Shown piece by piece: positions 44,442 to 53,666 of a stretch of 64,000 nt of DNA. Both the position numbers and the translations under genes were made by a program. The notes beneath the pieces were generated by a model. That model saw only the letters and a list, made by a program, of their open reading frames with translations. It was not told the DNA's origin and ran no database searches. Location: NCBI GenBank assembly GCA_964401355.1, contig CAYNYJ010000003.1, positions 8,296 through 72,295 of the forward strand, given 5' to 3'. The DNA is from SZUA-152 sp964401355 (GTDB taxonomy: Bacteria; Pseudomonadota; Gammaproteobacteria; SZUA-152). Each line of letters begins with the position of its first letter. The first letter of the stretch is position 1.

Positions 44442-44444
44442 GGA

Positions 44445-45284
44445 TTAAAAACCGTCTATTTCTTCCGCTTTTAAGTTATCCAGTGCTTCAAACTGATAAC
44501 TACCATCAGTATTGACTGTAAGACTATGGTGGACTTTTGCGGATGAATATTGTCCCGATTTATTGTTATGCTTCCACCAGATAACTTTTTCAATTGCCAT
44601 GCTGCCTTCAGGTCGTGCGGATGAAGAATCACCCTCAAATAATTTTGGTAAGACTTGTTTAATTTTATCAGCATCCTCATCACTAAAATCTGTCCGCTCT
44701 GCTAGCTGTGGTGACATTGCTCCATAAGTCACATAAATAGCTTTATCAACGCGGTGTTTCATGCCCATGGTATCTGAACTTTTCTTGGTGCCATCACCTT
44801 CGCCGCTGACACTTTTAGTAATTTGTGTGCTCGTTATGTTGACTGGCTCTACGCTAAAAGCAGATTGAATTGAAACTGGGCCACGAATAGGAATAGACAC
44901 ACCATCTTTATTTTCACTTTTAAAGGCAAATAATTGACCAAAAGTACGAACATCCATCCATTTTTTGTTAGCAAGACGCGCCGTTTCATCTGGAGAGGTT
45001 TTCTTAACATTGAAAGCGTCTTTACCTAAACCATGCTCATCCGATTCAGCACGAACTTTAAGGCTTGGCATACCATCCGTTTTCTTTTCATCTGTCTGCA
45101 CAAATATTGTTTCGCCAGACTCTTGTAGCCGATCACGGATTTTTCGTTTAAGGCAAACATCCGTTACTTCGCCAAAACCATCATAATCAGTACGAGGTCG
45201 GTTTCCATTGAGCGGATCACCATTAGGGTTGGCATTTTTTACACTAAAGATTAGTGCAAAATCAATTTTATTTGTTAATGACAT
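44445..45284 (-). CDS. cas7c: Cas7c (Csd2), type I-C backbone protein
   Basis: A 279-residue Cas7 of type I-C starting MSLTNKIDFALIFSVKNANP, with the Csd2/Csh2 hallmark NGDPLNGNRPRTDYDGFGEV. The mid-region has SIPIRGPVSIQSAFSVEPVN and ITSTQITKSVSGEGDGTKKS, and GMKHRVDKAIYVTYGAMSPQ is the conserved strand and helix. Seven copies coat the crRNA spacer in Cascade. The start base is shared with the last base of the cas8c stop region (both 45284), so they are coupled. Downstream is not cas4, as usual, but the rhuM/AAA insertion. Confidence 0.97.
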   Translation of the reverse strand: MSLTNKIDFALIFSVKNANPNGDPLNGNRPRTDYDGFGEVTDVCLKRKIRDRLQESGETIFVQTDEKKTDGMPSLKVRAESDEHGLGKDAFNVKKTSPDETARLANKKWMDVRTFGQLFAFKSENKDGVSIPIRGPVSIQSAFSVEPVNITSTQITKSVSGEGDGTKKSSDTMGMKHRVDKAIYVTYGAMSPQLAERTDFSDEDADKIKQVLPKLFEGDSSSARPEGSMAIEKVIWWKHNNKSGQYSSAKVHHSLTVNTDGSYQFEALDNLKAEEIDGF

Positions 45285-47326
45285 TAGCTGTCTCCTTTTA
45301 AGGTTTTAGAATCGTTATCATCTGTGCTGTGTTCTTTAAGTATCCACTGTCCATTTTTTAGTTTGTGCTCTCTTAACCATTTTCGTTGGCAATGGAAACC
45401 TAATAGATATTCTCCCTTAAGTTTGGTTGACGAATTAAACTCATCCACCTCAAAAGCATCGGAAATATCATCAAGCAATCGTTTGTAACCTTCTTCAAGA
45501 GGTGCGATTTTACTTCTCAATCTTTGCTGATAAGGAACGATTCCTTTTACAATTACTAACCAGGTGGCTGCGGGGTAATCGACAAATCTTTGCATCAAAC
45601 GACTGGCATTCGTTGACCTAGGTTTTTCATCAGCAACTATCATTGCCATTTCTTCAATTTTTTCTGCAACAGCTAATAAACGACCATAAAGATAGTCTCG
45701 GTTTTTTCTGTCTACTTCTAATGTCATGATGTAATTTCTCCTTTCATTTTCAATTGGTTTTCTTCGGTCATAGCCCTTGAAAAGAGCGCATGCAATACAG
45801 AGATGTTTTTCCCATAACCATTGCTCATCGTTTTTATAGGCATTACGATTCGTCGCTCTTTGTACAGCTTTCAAAACTAAATCAATGGGAAATGGGCGCA
45901 CTTCAACAATGCAAGGCAATATACGTTCTATAGTGTTTTTCTTTAGTGAGTCGTTGACGTTTGTGCCATATACAGCTTCCCAAATTGAACGTGGTGATGG
46001 TGCGCTGATTGGCCATACCGTTTTTTTAGCAGGCTTTGATTTTCCAACATCCACTTCAATTGAATGTCGTTGGTACCATGCAAAATCATTATGCCATTGT
46101 GAAATACGTTCAATATATTCTTTCGGGAAAAGTTCCTGATGGTAAGTCACTGCCATACGTCCGGGTGTTGCTGAGTCCAGCCCCATAATTACAATATTAT
46201 CTGTCTCCTTTAATTTAGCCTGATAACCCGCCATATATTTACCTAACGCTTTAGCAAATGACTGACCAAGGTCAATTGTGTGATCAATCTGGTTTTTCGC
46301 TTCAGGTAATGGGGTGGATATTTCCTGAATTTCATCATCAAGATGATCCCAGATATCTTCCATAGGTTGAGGTATTTCTCTTCCTGATACTGCCCAGGCC
46401 ACCACTGCTTGATCGCCATTGCGAAAACCTTGCCGTGAAATCAACCACCGTAGCGCATTGTGCGCTTTTTGGGTTACGTCAAAAGAAATCCCAACTGACT
46501 GTGCGCCTTGTTTTCCCATGCTGTTTTTGGAATCCGTAAACCGGCCTCTAAATGTATAACCAGACATATCATTTGATGACACAAGTTTGGCTTTATCTCC
46601 AGTATGACGAAGCTTAGCTGGGTGGTTAACGGCCAATGGCGTTTCTTTGCCTGTTATATAGCAAAGCCCCGTTTGATCACTATTAGCTAATTCATAATCT
46701 ACCCATGCTTTTTGTAAATCAGGATCTTTCCATGTATCGCTAACCGGATCTCCTTGTCTCTCTTCGACGCTCCAGCAAACCAACGCATTTCCCTGGTCGA
46801 GCATTCCCTTTTCTTTCGGCAAAACCTTGAATATCTTGGGGGCATCACTCTCGCTGTCTTTTGGCCACGATAGCAATAAGTTACCCTGCTCATCGACAAA
46901 TAGGATTTTATGTTCAACCAAATCCTGAACCACCGCGCCTTTCTCAACATATTTCTTGACTGCTTGCGCTTTAGGGTGGGTATGGGCTGAGCTACACCAT
47001 CCATCAAGTTGTTTGAGAAAACCGTCAAAATACCCTGGTTTTTTGCCACCATATTTCGGATAATCCTTGGCGACATATTGGATTTTATCTGCCAATGGGT
47101 GTGGTGCTTCACCGCTACTCCTGCCCGCTGACTTTTCTGTTGCAGGCAAGACTATCTGTGTTTTTTCCAGCACTTCTGCTCGCTTAAAATTTCCATCGCT
47201 ATCAATAGTGATTTTTATATGTGCATTTTGCAGGGTATGACTAATTGGCATGGGTTTCTCTGACTCAGACAGATCAAGTCGCATACCAGATTCATAGGTT
47301 TCATATAGTTTGGCCATCCAACTCAT
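45284..47326 (-). CDS. cas8c: Cas8c (Csd1), type I-C large subunit
   Basis: A 680-residue Csd1-type large subunit. The N-terminal MSWMAKLYETYESGM is typical. YITGKETPLAVNHPAKLRHT, KLVSSNDMSGYTFRGRF and SYFDV-like SFDVTQKAHNALRWLISRQG are conserved blocks, and ALFKGYDRRKPIENERRNYI lies near the C-terminal helical bundle. Cas8c recognises the PAM (TTC in characterised I-C systems) and recruits Cas3. In type I-C an internal start within cas8 often also makes a Cas11-like small subunit; a candidate would lie in the last ~120 codons, with ATG codons near 45726 (MTLEVDRKNRDYLYGRLLAV), though this is not proven. It overlaps cas5c by 4 bases. Confidence 0.97.
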   Translation of the reverse strand: MSWMAKLYETYESGMRLDLSESEKPMPISHTLQNAHIKITIDSDGNFKRAEVLEKTQIVLPATEKSAGRSSGEAPHPLADKIQYVAKDYPKYGGKKPGYFDGFLKQLDGWCSSAHTHPKAQAVKKYVEKGAVVQDLVEHKILFVDEQGNLLLSWPKDSESDAPKIFKVLPKEKGMLDQGNALVCWSVEERQGDPVSDTWKDPDLQKAWVDYELANSDQTGLCYITGKETPLAVNHPAKLRHTGDKAKLVSSNDMSGYTFRGRFTDSKNSMGKQGAQSVGISFDVTQKAHNALRWLISRQGFRNGDQAVVAWAVSGREIPQPMEDIWDHLDDEIQEISTPLPEAKNQIDHTIDLGQSFAKALGKYMAGYQAKLKETDNIVIMGLDSATPGRMAVTYHQELFPKEYIERISQWHNDFAWYQRHSIEVDVGKSKPAKKTVWPISAPSPRSIWEAVYGTNVNDSLKKNTIERILPCIVEVRPFPIDLVLKAVQRATNRNAYKNDEQWLWEKHLCIACALFKGYDRRKPIENERRNYIMTLEVDRKNRDYLYGRLLAVAEKIEEMAMIVADEKPRSTNASRLMQRFVDYPAATWLVIVKGIVPYQQRLRSKIAPLEEGYKRLLDDISDAFEVDEFNSSTKLKGEYLLGFHCQRKWLREHKLKNGQWILKEHSTDDNDSKTLKGDS

Positions 47327-48039
47327 AAGGCTGCCTCCTCAGTTTCCACTGAAAGCAGGTTGTTACCTTCTTCAAACTGCTTGGCTAGCATGGGGCGGAT
47401 AAAACGGCTCACGGTACATGCTTCTGGCCGGGGGAATTCCAGAATACCTTTTTTCATGACGGCATTCCAAAATCGGCTGTGTAATTTGTCCTTGCCTGTT
47501 TCATCCGGGTAATCAAAGCCATGGAACATCAGGCCAAAATCCAGTTCATCAATATCATCGTAAGCACCTTTCCCTTCACCAAATTCACAAGGTTCAACAT
47601 AAGCCTGACAATCCCGCGTACCGAGAAATATATCTTGTCTTCCGCCTTTTTCTATTGAGCGTTTTGCTATGGCAAAATGTTTGCCATCAATGCGATCTTT
47701 GGCTAGTTCAGGCCGGTGCTCATTCCATTCAAAATGCGCCTCTACCTGATATTCCACATCATGCAGGAATGTATAAATTGCAAGGCTATTGCCACCACTC
47801 CAAACCAGTGGTTTTGTGCCTTTAGTTTGTGTGCGCAGTGATTTCATTACTCTGACTTTATCGACATGCCAGATAAACGTGGGTTTCCAGTAAATGGACT
47901 TCAATACGCCTTTTATGGCTTCATAAGTAGGCAAGTGATAAGTACTTTTCTCGCCACCAATCTTGGTTACGGGGTCAGTAAACAGGGCATAACGGGCATA
48001 CACTTTAAAACTGACACTGTTTTTTGGTGTTTTATGCAT
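47323..48039 (-). CDS. cas5c: Cas5c, type I-C pre-crRNA endonuclease
   Basis: A 238-residue Cas5 of type I-C starting MHKTPKNSVSFKVYARYALF. ATG 48039 is chosen because GGAGGA lies six bases upstream; the frame opens 18 bases further. In type I-C, which lacks Cas6, Cas5c cuts the repeat and stays bound to the crRNA handle. The family Tyr/Lys/His triad lies in the first ~120 residues; GEKSTYHLPTYEAIKGVLKS carries the conserved helix. The ribosome site overlaps the cas3 stop, and the end overlaps cas8c by 4 bases. All three are coupled. Confidence 0.96.
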   Translation of the reverse strand: MHKTPKNSVSFKVYARYALFTDPVTKIGGEKSTYHLPTYEAIKGVLKSIYWKPTFIWHVDKVRVMKSLRTQTKGTKPLVWSGGNSLAIYTFLHDVEYQVEAHFEWNEHRPELAKDRIDGKHFAIAKRSIEKGGRQDIFLGTRDCQAYVEPCEFGEGKGAYDDIDELDFGLMFHGFDYPDETGKDKLHSRFWNAVMKKGILEFPRPEACTVSRFIRPMLAKQFEEGNNLLSVETEEAAL

Positions 48040-48050
48040 TCGAGTTCCTC

Positions 48051-50477
48051 CTAACAATGATTGAAATCCATTGAGCTACACCGCTTATCCGACAAGCCAA
48101 ACTCATCGCTATAATATTGTTTGTCCAGCCAATAAATACCTTCACCGGGCTGTATTTCATAAACGGCTTTTTCTTTTTGCAGCCGTTTCCATACATTGGG
48201 AAATACATTAACACTGAATCTTTGTGCTTGCTTGAGTAGCTGTCTATATGTTTTCACATCAAATTCTTTTGCAACACGACCTAGCTCAGCTATCAGGTGT
48301 TTAGCCTCGTCATTATAAGGAACTATCACTGCCTGAGTGGGTGAGTCGATAGCTTTAAAGGCTTTTCCAGCAGCCATGAAGGACTGTTGCAGTAATCCTG
48401 ATTTTTCACTGCGACCTATATTTTTTGTATTATTGCTTAATAGGTTTAATAAATTATCATTCCTTCCGATTTGCCTAGCAGTGACAGGGTAAGCCATTTC
48501 ATCAGCACGGTCATAAAAATAATAATTAAAGTATTGCTTTATGGCATTTGGTGCTAATAAATCATCAAATTTCTCATCGAAAATACGCTGAGCCTTATCT
48601 ATACCAATCTTTATATCTTTTAATAGATCAATTTTTTCTTCGCAAGGATTGATAACATGAACGGTTGCCATTTCTTGAAGTCCATTACGGTTGCAGCGTC
48701 CTGCTGCCTGAGCAATAGAATCTAACCCCGCAAGAAAACGTATAACAGAAGCGAAATCTACATCGACACCCGCCTCAATAAGTTGGGTGCTGACACATAG
48801 CACGGGTAGGCTTTGTTCTAATCGCTGACGAATTTTTTTAAATATCGCTTTGCGATGTGCCGGGCAAAGGTTAGTGCTTAATTGAAAGATTGATTCATTG
48901 TCTACTTTAGGACTTAAAGCCTGATAAAGTTGTTGCGCCCATGACTTTGTATTGACAATAATAAGGCAGCTACCTAGTTTTTCAAATTCACTGAAAGCCA
49001 GTTCCGAAATTTGTTCTGCCGTCCACCCTTCTGGTTTTAGGTTAGGTACAACTTTTGCGCGCTGTAAATCTTCGAATAGTTTTGTCACATTACCCGCCAG
49101 TTCATTTTCTTTAGGTATTGTTAACTGTCCTTTCTCTGGTGTTTTAAGATTATCAAGCAAAGGCTGTGTAGCCGTGCAAAGCACAGCGGTTGTATTGCAG
49201 TAGTTGGTGAGAAAATTAAGTGCATTGCAAAATAGGTGCGTGCAGTTAATGGGCAGGGTCTGGATTTCATCAAATATCAGCACGCTATTGGCCAGTTGGT
49301 GCATTTTCCTTGCGCCTCTTGTCCCTCCTGAAAATAGCACTTCGAGAAATTGCACCATGGTGGTCATTACAATCGGCGCATCCCAGTTCTCTGAAACGAT
49401 TTTGCTATGCCATGTTTGTGTCTCAGGCTCTAAATTGGAATGTTGTTCCAGCACCCACGGGCATTCATCTTTTGAACACTCAATGAGTTCGCGTATCGCT
49501 TGTGCATTTTGTTCAATAATGGACGTGAAAGGAATAATGTAGATAATACGGTCTGATTTATGCTCTTCTGCATGATGAAGGGCGTAACGCAAACTTGCAT
49601 AAGTTTTGCCTCCACCCGTTGGTACAGTAAGGCTGTAAATACCTTGTTTGCCTTTTGCGCGTTGTTTGCAGTTGTCTGAAATATTTCGTCGCAACTTATC
49701 TATGGGCTTTTCGCCACTGAATTCTTTAATAGCGGATTCAAGACGGTTGACTGGAATTGACCAATTTACAGGAGAGTTGTTTCTGTGCTGTGTATTTTCA
49801 GGACATTCAAAATCAGCACTGTTAATTCGATCTGCATCAACCAGGCAACTGAATAACATACGCGTCCAGAAACCTAAATTAAACGATTGGATAGTTACTG
49901 GAAGTTTCTCATTTTCAATTTTAATGATTTTCTTTAGTTGAGTTAATATATTTTTCAACAACTCTTTATCTGCCAAATCACTTATCTTTTCCAGATAGTG
50001 TTGTGGTGCATTTTTCAGGCATTCATTTTTATGTGTTTTATCGTCTGGTTTGTTCATTCTGTCTGAAAAGCCATTATCACCATCTGGTTTAAGGCAATCA
50101 ATTAGGCCGCTGTGATGAGACGCAACACATAAGGCGAGTATCTGACCAACAAGTTGACCTTGTGCGCCCCACTTTCCATAACTTTGCCACACCCATTGAG
50201 CACCAGCACTGGAATGATCTATTTTTCCTTTTAGACTTTTAAAGTCCACATACTCATCTTCATCAGGATTGATCTTTCCAGTCGCAGATCCAATATAGTC
50301 CTGAAAGACTTGGCTATATTTACCTAAGTCATGCAGTAAGCCGAGTAGTTGTCCAGCACCAGAAACCTCCAGCTTGGCTGCTAAACGTCCAGCTATTTCA
50401 CCTACTTCATCAAGGTGGGTTCCCAACGTCTGGTCTTTTGCATCTTTTTTTCTATGATGCGCTATGAACTTTTTCAT
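48051..50477 (-). CDS. cas3: Cas3 nuclease-helicase, type I-C
   Basis: An 808-residue Cas3. The HD nuclease domain has His-Asp at 49-50 in GLLHDLGKYS, HHSG at 121-124 and a later Asp214 in CLVDADRIN. The superfamily 2 helicase has Walker A TGGGKT (287-292), DEIQ (403-406), SAT-type CTATQPLL and QLIEAGVDVDF with SIAQAAGRCNRNG. Cas3 is recruited by Cascade on target DNA and degrades it in one direction. Both domains are intact. It is the first gene of the operon; the pRiA4b ORF-3-like gene is 88 bases upstream on the same strand. Confidence 0.97.
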   Translation of the reverse strand: MKKFIAHHRKKDAKDQTLGTHLDEVGEIAGRLAAKLEVSGAGQLLGLLHDLGKYSQVFQDYIGSATGKINPDEDEYVDFKSLKGKIDHSSAGAQWVWQSYGKWGAQGQLVGQILALCVASHHSGLIDCLKPDGDNGFSDRMNKPDDKTHKNECLKNAPQHYLEKISDLADKELLKNILTQLKKIIKIENEKLPVTIQSFNLGFWTRMLFSCLVDADRINSADFECPENTQHRNNSPVNWSIPVNRLESAIKEFSGEKPIDKLRRNISDNCKQRAKGKQGIYSLTVPTGGGKTYASLRYALHHAEEHKSDRIIYIIPFTSIIEQNAQAIRELIECSKDECPWVLEQHSNLEPETQTWHSKIVSENWDAPIVMTTMVQFLEVLFSGGTRGARKMHQLANSVLIFDEIQTLPINCTHLFCNALNFLTNYCNTTAVLCTATQPLLDNLKTPEKGQLTIPKENELAGNVTKLFEDLQRAKVVPNLKPEGWTAEQISELAFSEFEKLGSCLIIVNTKSWAQQLYQALSPKVDNESIFQLSTNLCPAHRKAIFKKIRQRLEQSLPVLCVSTQLIEAGVDVDFASVIRFLAGLDSIAQAAGRCNRNGLQEMATVHVINPCEEKIDLLKDIKIGIDKAQRIFDEKFDDLLAPNAIKQYFNYYFYDRADEMAYPVTARQIGRNDNLLNLLSNNTKNIGRSEKSGLLQQSFMAAGKAFKAIDSPTQAVIVPYNDEAKHLIAELGRVAKEFDVKTYRQLLKQAQRFSVNVFPNVWKRLQKEKAVYEIQPGEGIYWLDKQYYSDEFGLSDKRCSSMDFNHC

Positions 50478-50565
50478 TATGTGTATCCGTGTGTTTATTC
50501 ACTGTATTGGTATTCTTCATATGCTGGTATTCCAACGCCCGAACTCATCACTATTGCCCCAATTT

Positions 50566-51123
50566 TCATTTCAACAACCGATTGACGGCATCCACATCAA
50601 ACGCCTCCGCATCGAAATCATCGCCCATCCATTCAACGATCTCTTCGTGCTCTTCATTTTTGAGGTCATAAAATGCTTCGAGCATATTGGCGTAACCGGG
50701 CGGGCCACCGCAATCTTCGGGCGGACAGGCGCGTTGGCCGTCGAGGCAGACGGGATAATGGGCGCCCGGTTCGGCGGGCAGTATCTTTTCAATTTCGAGA
50801 TCGTGTTCCCAGCTATCGCCAAAATCGTAATCGTAGATGAAGCTGCTGCCTGTATTGGCGATTTTGTCGAGACGTACGTTATGTTCGTTTTTTACGTCGC
50901 CGGGGAAGTCGGGATCGGGTTCACCGTAGTGATCACGGCCAACGCGAAAGCCGTGCAGGTGGGCATTATCCCAGCCCATCACATCCTGCAGGATGCTGTG
51001 CAGTTCTCCCAGTTTGGTATCTGCCCTTACCAGGAAGTGCCTACAGACGAGCGGCTCTATGTAACGCAGGGTGATCTTGATTTGATAGATGCTGTTGCTG
51101 TGACCGGCTGTTTTTTTGCTCAT
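50566..51123 (-). CDS. Plasmid pRiA4b ORF-3-family protein
   Basis: A 185-residue protein of the pRiA4b ORF-3 family. YQIKITLRYIEPLVCRHFLV and LHSILQDVMGWDNAHLHGFR are the start of the conserved domain, YDYDFGDSWEHDLEIEKILP the central one, and CLDGQRACPPEDCGGPPGYA the Cys-containing tail that is highly conserved. The function is unknown; the family occurs on plasmids, phages and genomic islands. It lies 88 bases before cas3 in the same direction and could be an accessory gene of the island, or an unrelated passenger. Coding is normal, with no frame damage. Confidence 0.9.
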   Translation of the reverse strand: MSKKTAGHSNSIYQIKITLRYIEPLVCRHFLVRADTKLGELHSILQDVMGWDNAHLHGFRVGRDHYGEPDPDFPGDVKNEHNVRLDKIANTGSSFIYDYDFGDSWEHDLEIEKILPAEPGAHYPVCLDGQRACPPEDCGGPPGYANMLEAFYDLKNEEHEEIVEWMGDDFDAEAFDVDAVNRLLK

Positions 51124-51401
51124 GGTTGTTATGCCTCATTATTCATACTGCCATTAAACTACTCGTCATTATTGTTGCATAGTCACTATCTCGCAGGATG
51201 AGACGGTACAAACTTATTTTTCGAATATTTGGCCGCTTCGTGCAATACATCCCGTATCCCTTCAACCGCGGTTCTTCTGTGGATTATTTGATATTCTCCG
51301 CACAATACACATGCATACAGGCTGATTTTGAAAAATTTTTTGCTTCCTGCCCATCTTGCTATCAATGCAGCCTGTCTATTATTTCCCCAAACAACAAGTT
51401 A
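51124..51401. other. Region without a recognised gene
   Basis: About 280 AT-rich bases upstream of the pRiA4b ORF-3-like gene. A plus-strand open stretch here has no family resemblance and runs into the repeat at 51402-51491. Its AT-rich character differs from the chromosomal genes, fitting an island edge. Confidence 0.4.
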
Positions 51402-51491
51402 TGGGGACACAACATCTATCTATCATTCTTTTCCAGCTTTGTTTACGATTTTTTAGTTTTGATACCCAAGCAATTAAGTATTGTGTCCCCA
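51402..51491. mobile_element. Palindrome-ended element, RAYT/REP-like
   Basis: TGGGGACACAA (51402-51412) and TTGTGTCCCCA (51481-51491) are perfect 11-bp inverted copies 90 bases apart from end to end. The right part, GCAATTAAGTATTGTGTCCC, is of a type I recall beside REP-associated tyrosine transposases; that link is from memory. It abuts the first base of homology to arsR, so it marks the truncation point of the decayed ars copy. Confidence 0.5.
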
Positions 51492-51497
51492 AAATTC

Positions 51498-51545
51498 TCT
51501 GGGTAGAGCCAGCCACTGTGCAAGCCTTGGCATAATTTTTTCAGA
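51498..51545 (+). pseudogene. arsR relic (3' end only)
   Basis: CTGGGTAGAGCCAGCCACTG followed by TGCAAGCCTTGGCATAATTT matches the end of arsR at about 36268-36315, in the same orientation. Only the last ~16 codons remain, and an early TAA has appeared (GGCATAA). The rest is missing up to the palindrome-ended element. Confidence 0.8.
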
Positions 51546-51619
51546 ACAAGGCTCAGAATGACTCGTAGGCTCTCATAAAATCGACCACATTTACTGCCCA
51601 TTCTATACCCACCATATTC

Positions 51620-51993
51620 AGGAGAAACATCATGAACACCAAAACCACCGCCAAAATCCAGGACGATATCCGTCAACACGTGCTCGGAAGTAGCCTAGGC
51701 TAGTAACGCCGGAGATAATTGCGGGGTCGAAGCCAGTTGCTGCGGGGTGTCGGACGACACCGCCATCAACACCCTGATTTCCACTCGCATGGGCTATTCG
51801 CAAGATGATCTCGACGCCGTACCCGAGGGTGCCGACCATGATCAGCAAGGCCCGCACCAACGCCGACAACAGCGTTGACGCGATCATTTCCAACTGCGGG
51901 ATCAATCTCTCGCCCAACGCTACCATCGAGGCCATCAAACTTGGAGGGATTACTGCGCCAGCGACTGCTGCTATTAATCCGGCCGCATTATAG
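51620..51993 (+). pseudogene. arsM relic with several deletions
   Basis: From TTCAGGAGAAACATCATGAA (ribosome site and start, ATG 51632) the sequence follows arsM from 36353 onward. It has a small deletion and in-frame stop after CAACACGTGCTCGG, then long agreement through GACACCGCCATCAACACC. Three larger internal deletions follow: after GAGGGTGCCGAC, after AACGCCGAC, and after CTCTCGCCCAAC, where it jumps to ACCATCGAGGCCATCAA near the gene end. Each junction falls at a short repeat of the intact gene (for example CCGAC). It cannot make a working enzyme. It lies in the same orientation as the intact pair. Confidence 0.9.
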
Positions 51994-52705
51994 ACTGGAT
52001 TAATAATGCGGTGCAGGGACGCACCGCCGTTGGCGATAGCCAACGCGAGCCTGCAAAACACAAGCAAATTCGCATATTTGCGCCGTGTTTTGCAGGCGAC
52101 TCAGAATGGATCAGAATGATCTATTTTGAAGCCGGGTTAATAGGTCAGCTAAAATGCGCCTATCCCTATGTAAAAGACATGGGCAATCACGTTACCTATT
52201 GATCCTATCAGTAGGGGAATAAGCAATAATCCTACGAGTAGACCCTAATTGAAGCGATTATTAGCGTTCAGTTGATATTCATTGTTTTCAGTATGTTTAA
52301 AGTCATATGTTGTCAAGCTCACTGTGAGTGACTTTCAATAGAAGCCGCCAAAGGGAATGGTGGCTATCAGACATGTTTGCTGTGATGAACTCAATGCATC
52401 ACATCGTTTGTGGTTTCTACTAGAGGTTGTTGCCGTCATTTTCTTTAGTGGCAATCAGGAAACAATGCGAATAGATCAGAAGCCTATTGCGGTGTAGGTT
52501 ATTCCTTGAAGACGAAATTCGCTCATCTTTCCACTTACTTCGAGATCAGATACAAACTGCTCATAGAGAAATAACGACGGAGCGATTCAGGAAGCCCACT
52601 CAGAAGTCCGGTGTCATCGATGCGGTCATAAACGTAATCGAGGACGGAGGATTACACAAATATTTCAGAAAGAATTGAAGACAACACATAACAAGCCCAT
52701 TCGAT
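51994..52705. other. Non-coding stretch with hairpins
   Basis: About 710 bases with no convincing gene. Three stem-loops stand out near its start: GGTGC/GCACC (about 52012-52027), CGTTGGC-GATA-GCCAACG (about 52028-52045) and a perfect 13-bp pair, GCCTGCAAAACAC (52049-52061) with GTGTTTTGCAGGC (52085-52097). A short plus-strand frame at 52487-52678 has no recognised similarity. GAATAGATCAGA near 52471 repeats part of the MITE-like right end at 3738-3750. It reads as decayed island sequence. Confidence 0.5.
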
Positions 52706-53482
52706 CTACATTGTTCTGTCGCCAATTTTTGGGTTGGCAGCATGTTCCAGCCAAGTAAGGTTCTGAATATAGATGGCGCGATTTTCGACGCGCAGAATAC
52801 CTTTTCGGCGCAAGTCCCCCAGCACTTCGGTTACGGTTTGGCGGCTGGTGCCTATCATGTCGGCCATTTCTTGATGCGTAATGGGGATGTCCAGATAGAT
52901 GTCACTATGAATACGTTTGCCGTAACGGGCCGCTAACCGTGTAATGAGTTTGACGACTCGGGAGGTGACGTTGTCGGCAGCGACATTGAGGTGCACATTA
53001 CCCAGCTCGCGCAGGCGGCAGGAGAGTAGGTCGATGACGCTGGTGGAGGCTTGGGGGGATTGTTGTAAAAAGTGGGCAAAGGCATTTTGTCCAATCACCA
53101 AAATTTCACTGTCGCAGCAGGATTGGGCAAAGACCTCGCGGCGACCACTGCGCAGTATTTCCGCTAGGCCAAATAACTCACCCGGAAAGCAAAACCAGAG
53201 AATCACCTCGCGTCCCACGGATGACAGCTGGTAAATTTTTACCCGCCCTTCCAGCAGGATATAGACATATTCCCCCGGGGAACCGGCATGAAATATGGTT
53301 TCGCCCTTACGGTAGTGTCGCGTTTCTCCCAAGGAGAGTAACTGGTTCTGGTTATTCTGGCCGACTTGCGAAAAGAAATCCGGTGGACGCACGTACCACA
53401 ATGCATCGTTTTTTCTTGATGAAGTTACAGTTTGTCGGCTGGGCGACCGAATTGCGGCAGCAATGTGTGATGTCATGGCCAA
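52706..53482 (-). CDS. Crp/Fnr-family transcription regulator
   Basis: A 258-residue regulator. The cyclic-nucleotide-binding-type beta barrel covers about residues 35-155 (GETIFHAGSPGEYVYILLEG, FPGELFGLAEIL), and the helix-turn-helix follows in ITHQEMADMIGTSRQTVTEV. The N-terminal ~30 residues are polar. There is no FNR-type Cys cluster: CCDSE is the only Cys pair, near residue 117. So it is neither a classical oxygen sensor nor clearly cAMP-binding. It is divergent from the DUF3604 gene with about 180 bases between and may control it. A TGTGCT-N13-AGCACA pair at 53585-53609 in the gap is a weak candidate site. Confidence 0.9.
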   Translation of the reverse strand: MAMTSHIAAAIRSPSRQTVTSSRKNDALWYVRPPDFFSQVGQNNQNQLLSLGETRHYRKGETIFHAGSPGEYVYILLEGRVKIYQLSSVGREVILWFCFPGELFGLAEILRSGRREVFAQSCCDSEILVIGQNAFAHFLQQSPQASTSVIDLLSCRLRELGNVHLNVAADNVTSRVVKLITRLAARYGKRIHSDIYLDIPITHQEMADMIGTSRQTVTEVLGDLRRKGILRVENRAIYIQNLTWLEHAANPKIGDRTM

Positions 53483-53666
53483 TATCCTTTTGGCTGAATG
53501 TGTGTGGGCGTGCGGTGGTGGGCAGCGCGAGTAATAAGGTCAAAGATGCAGCAAAAATGCGCTATCACTCGCGATGCTCATCAATGTGCTCACTCTACGC
53601 ATAAGCACACGGTTTGCACAAGAGCGGAAAGAAACAAGACGGAATTCCCCATGACAGGAGTTGACC

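Noticed and set aside
51198..51506. 102-residue plus-strand frame
   Set aside because: It runs through a palindromic element into the arsR relic and shows no family pattern.
52487..52678. 63-residue plus-strand frame in the decayed island edge
   Set aside because: No ribosome site, no recognised similarity, and surrounded by relics.
53585..53609. TGTGCT-N13-AGCACA as a Crp/Fnr operator
   Set aside because: The spacing is far from the TGTGA-N6-TCACA form, so it is only a weak candidate and not listed as a feature.
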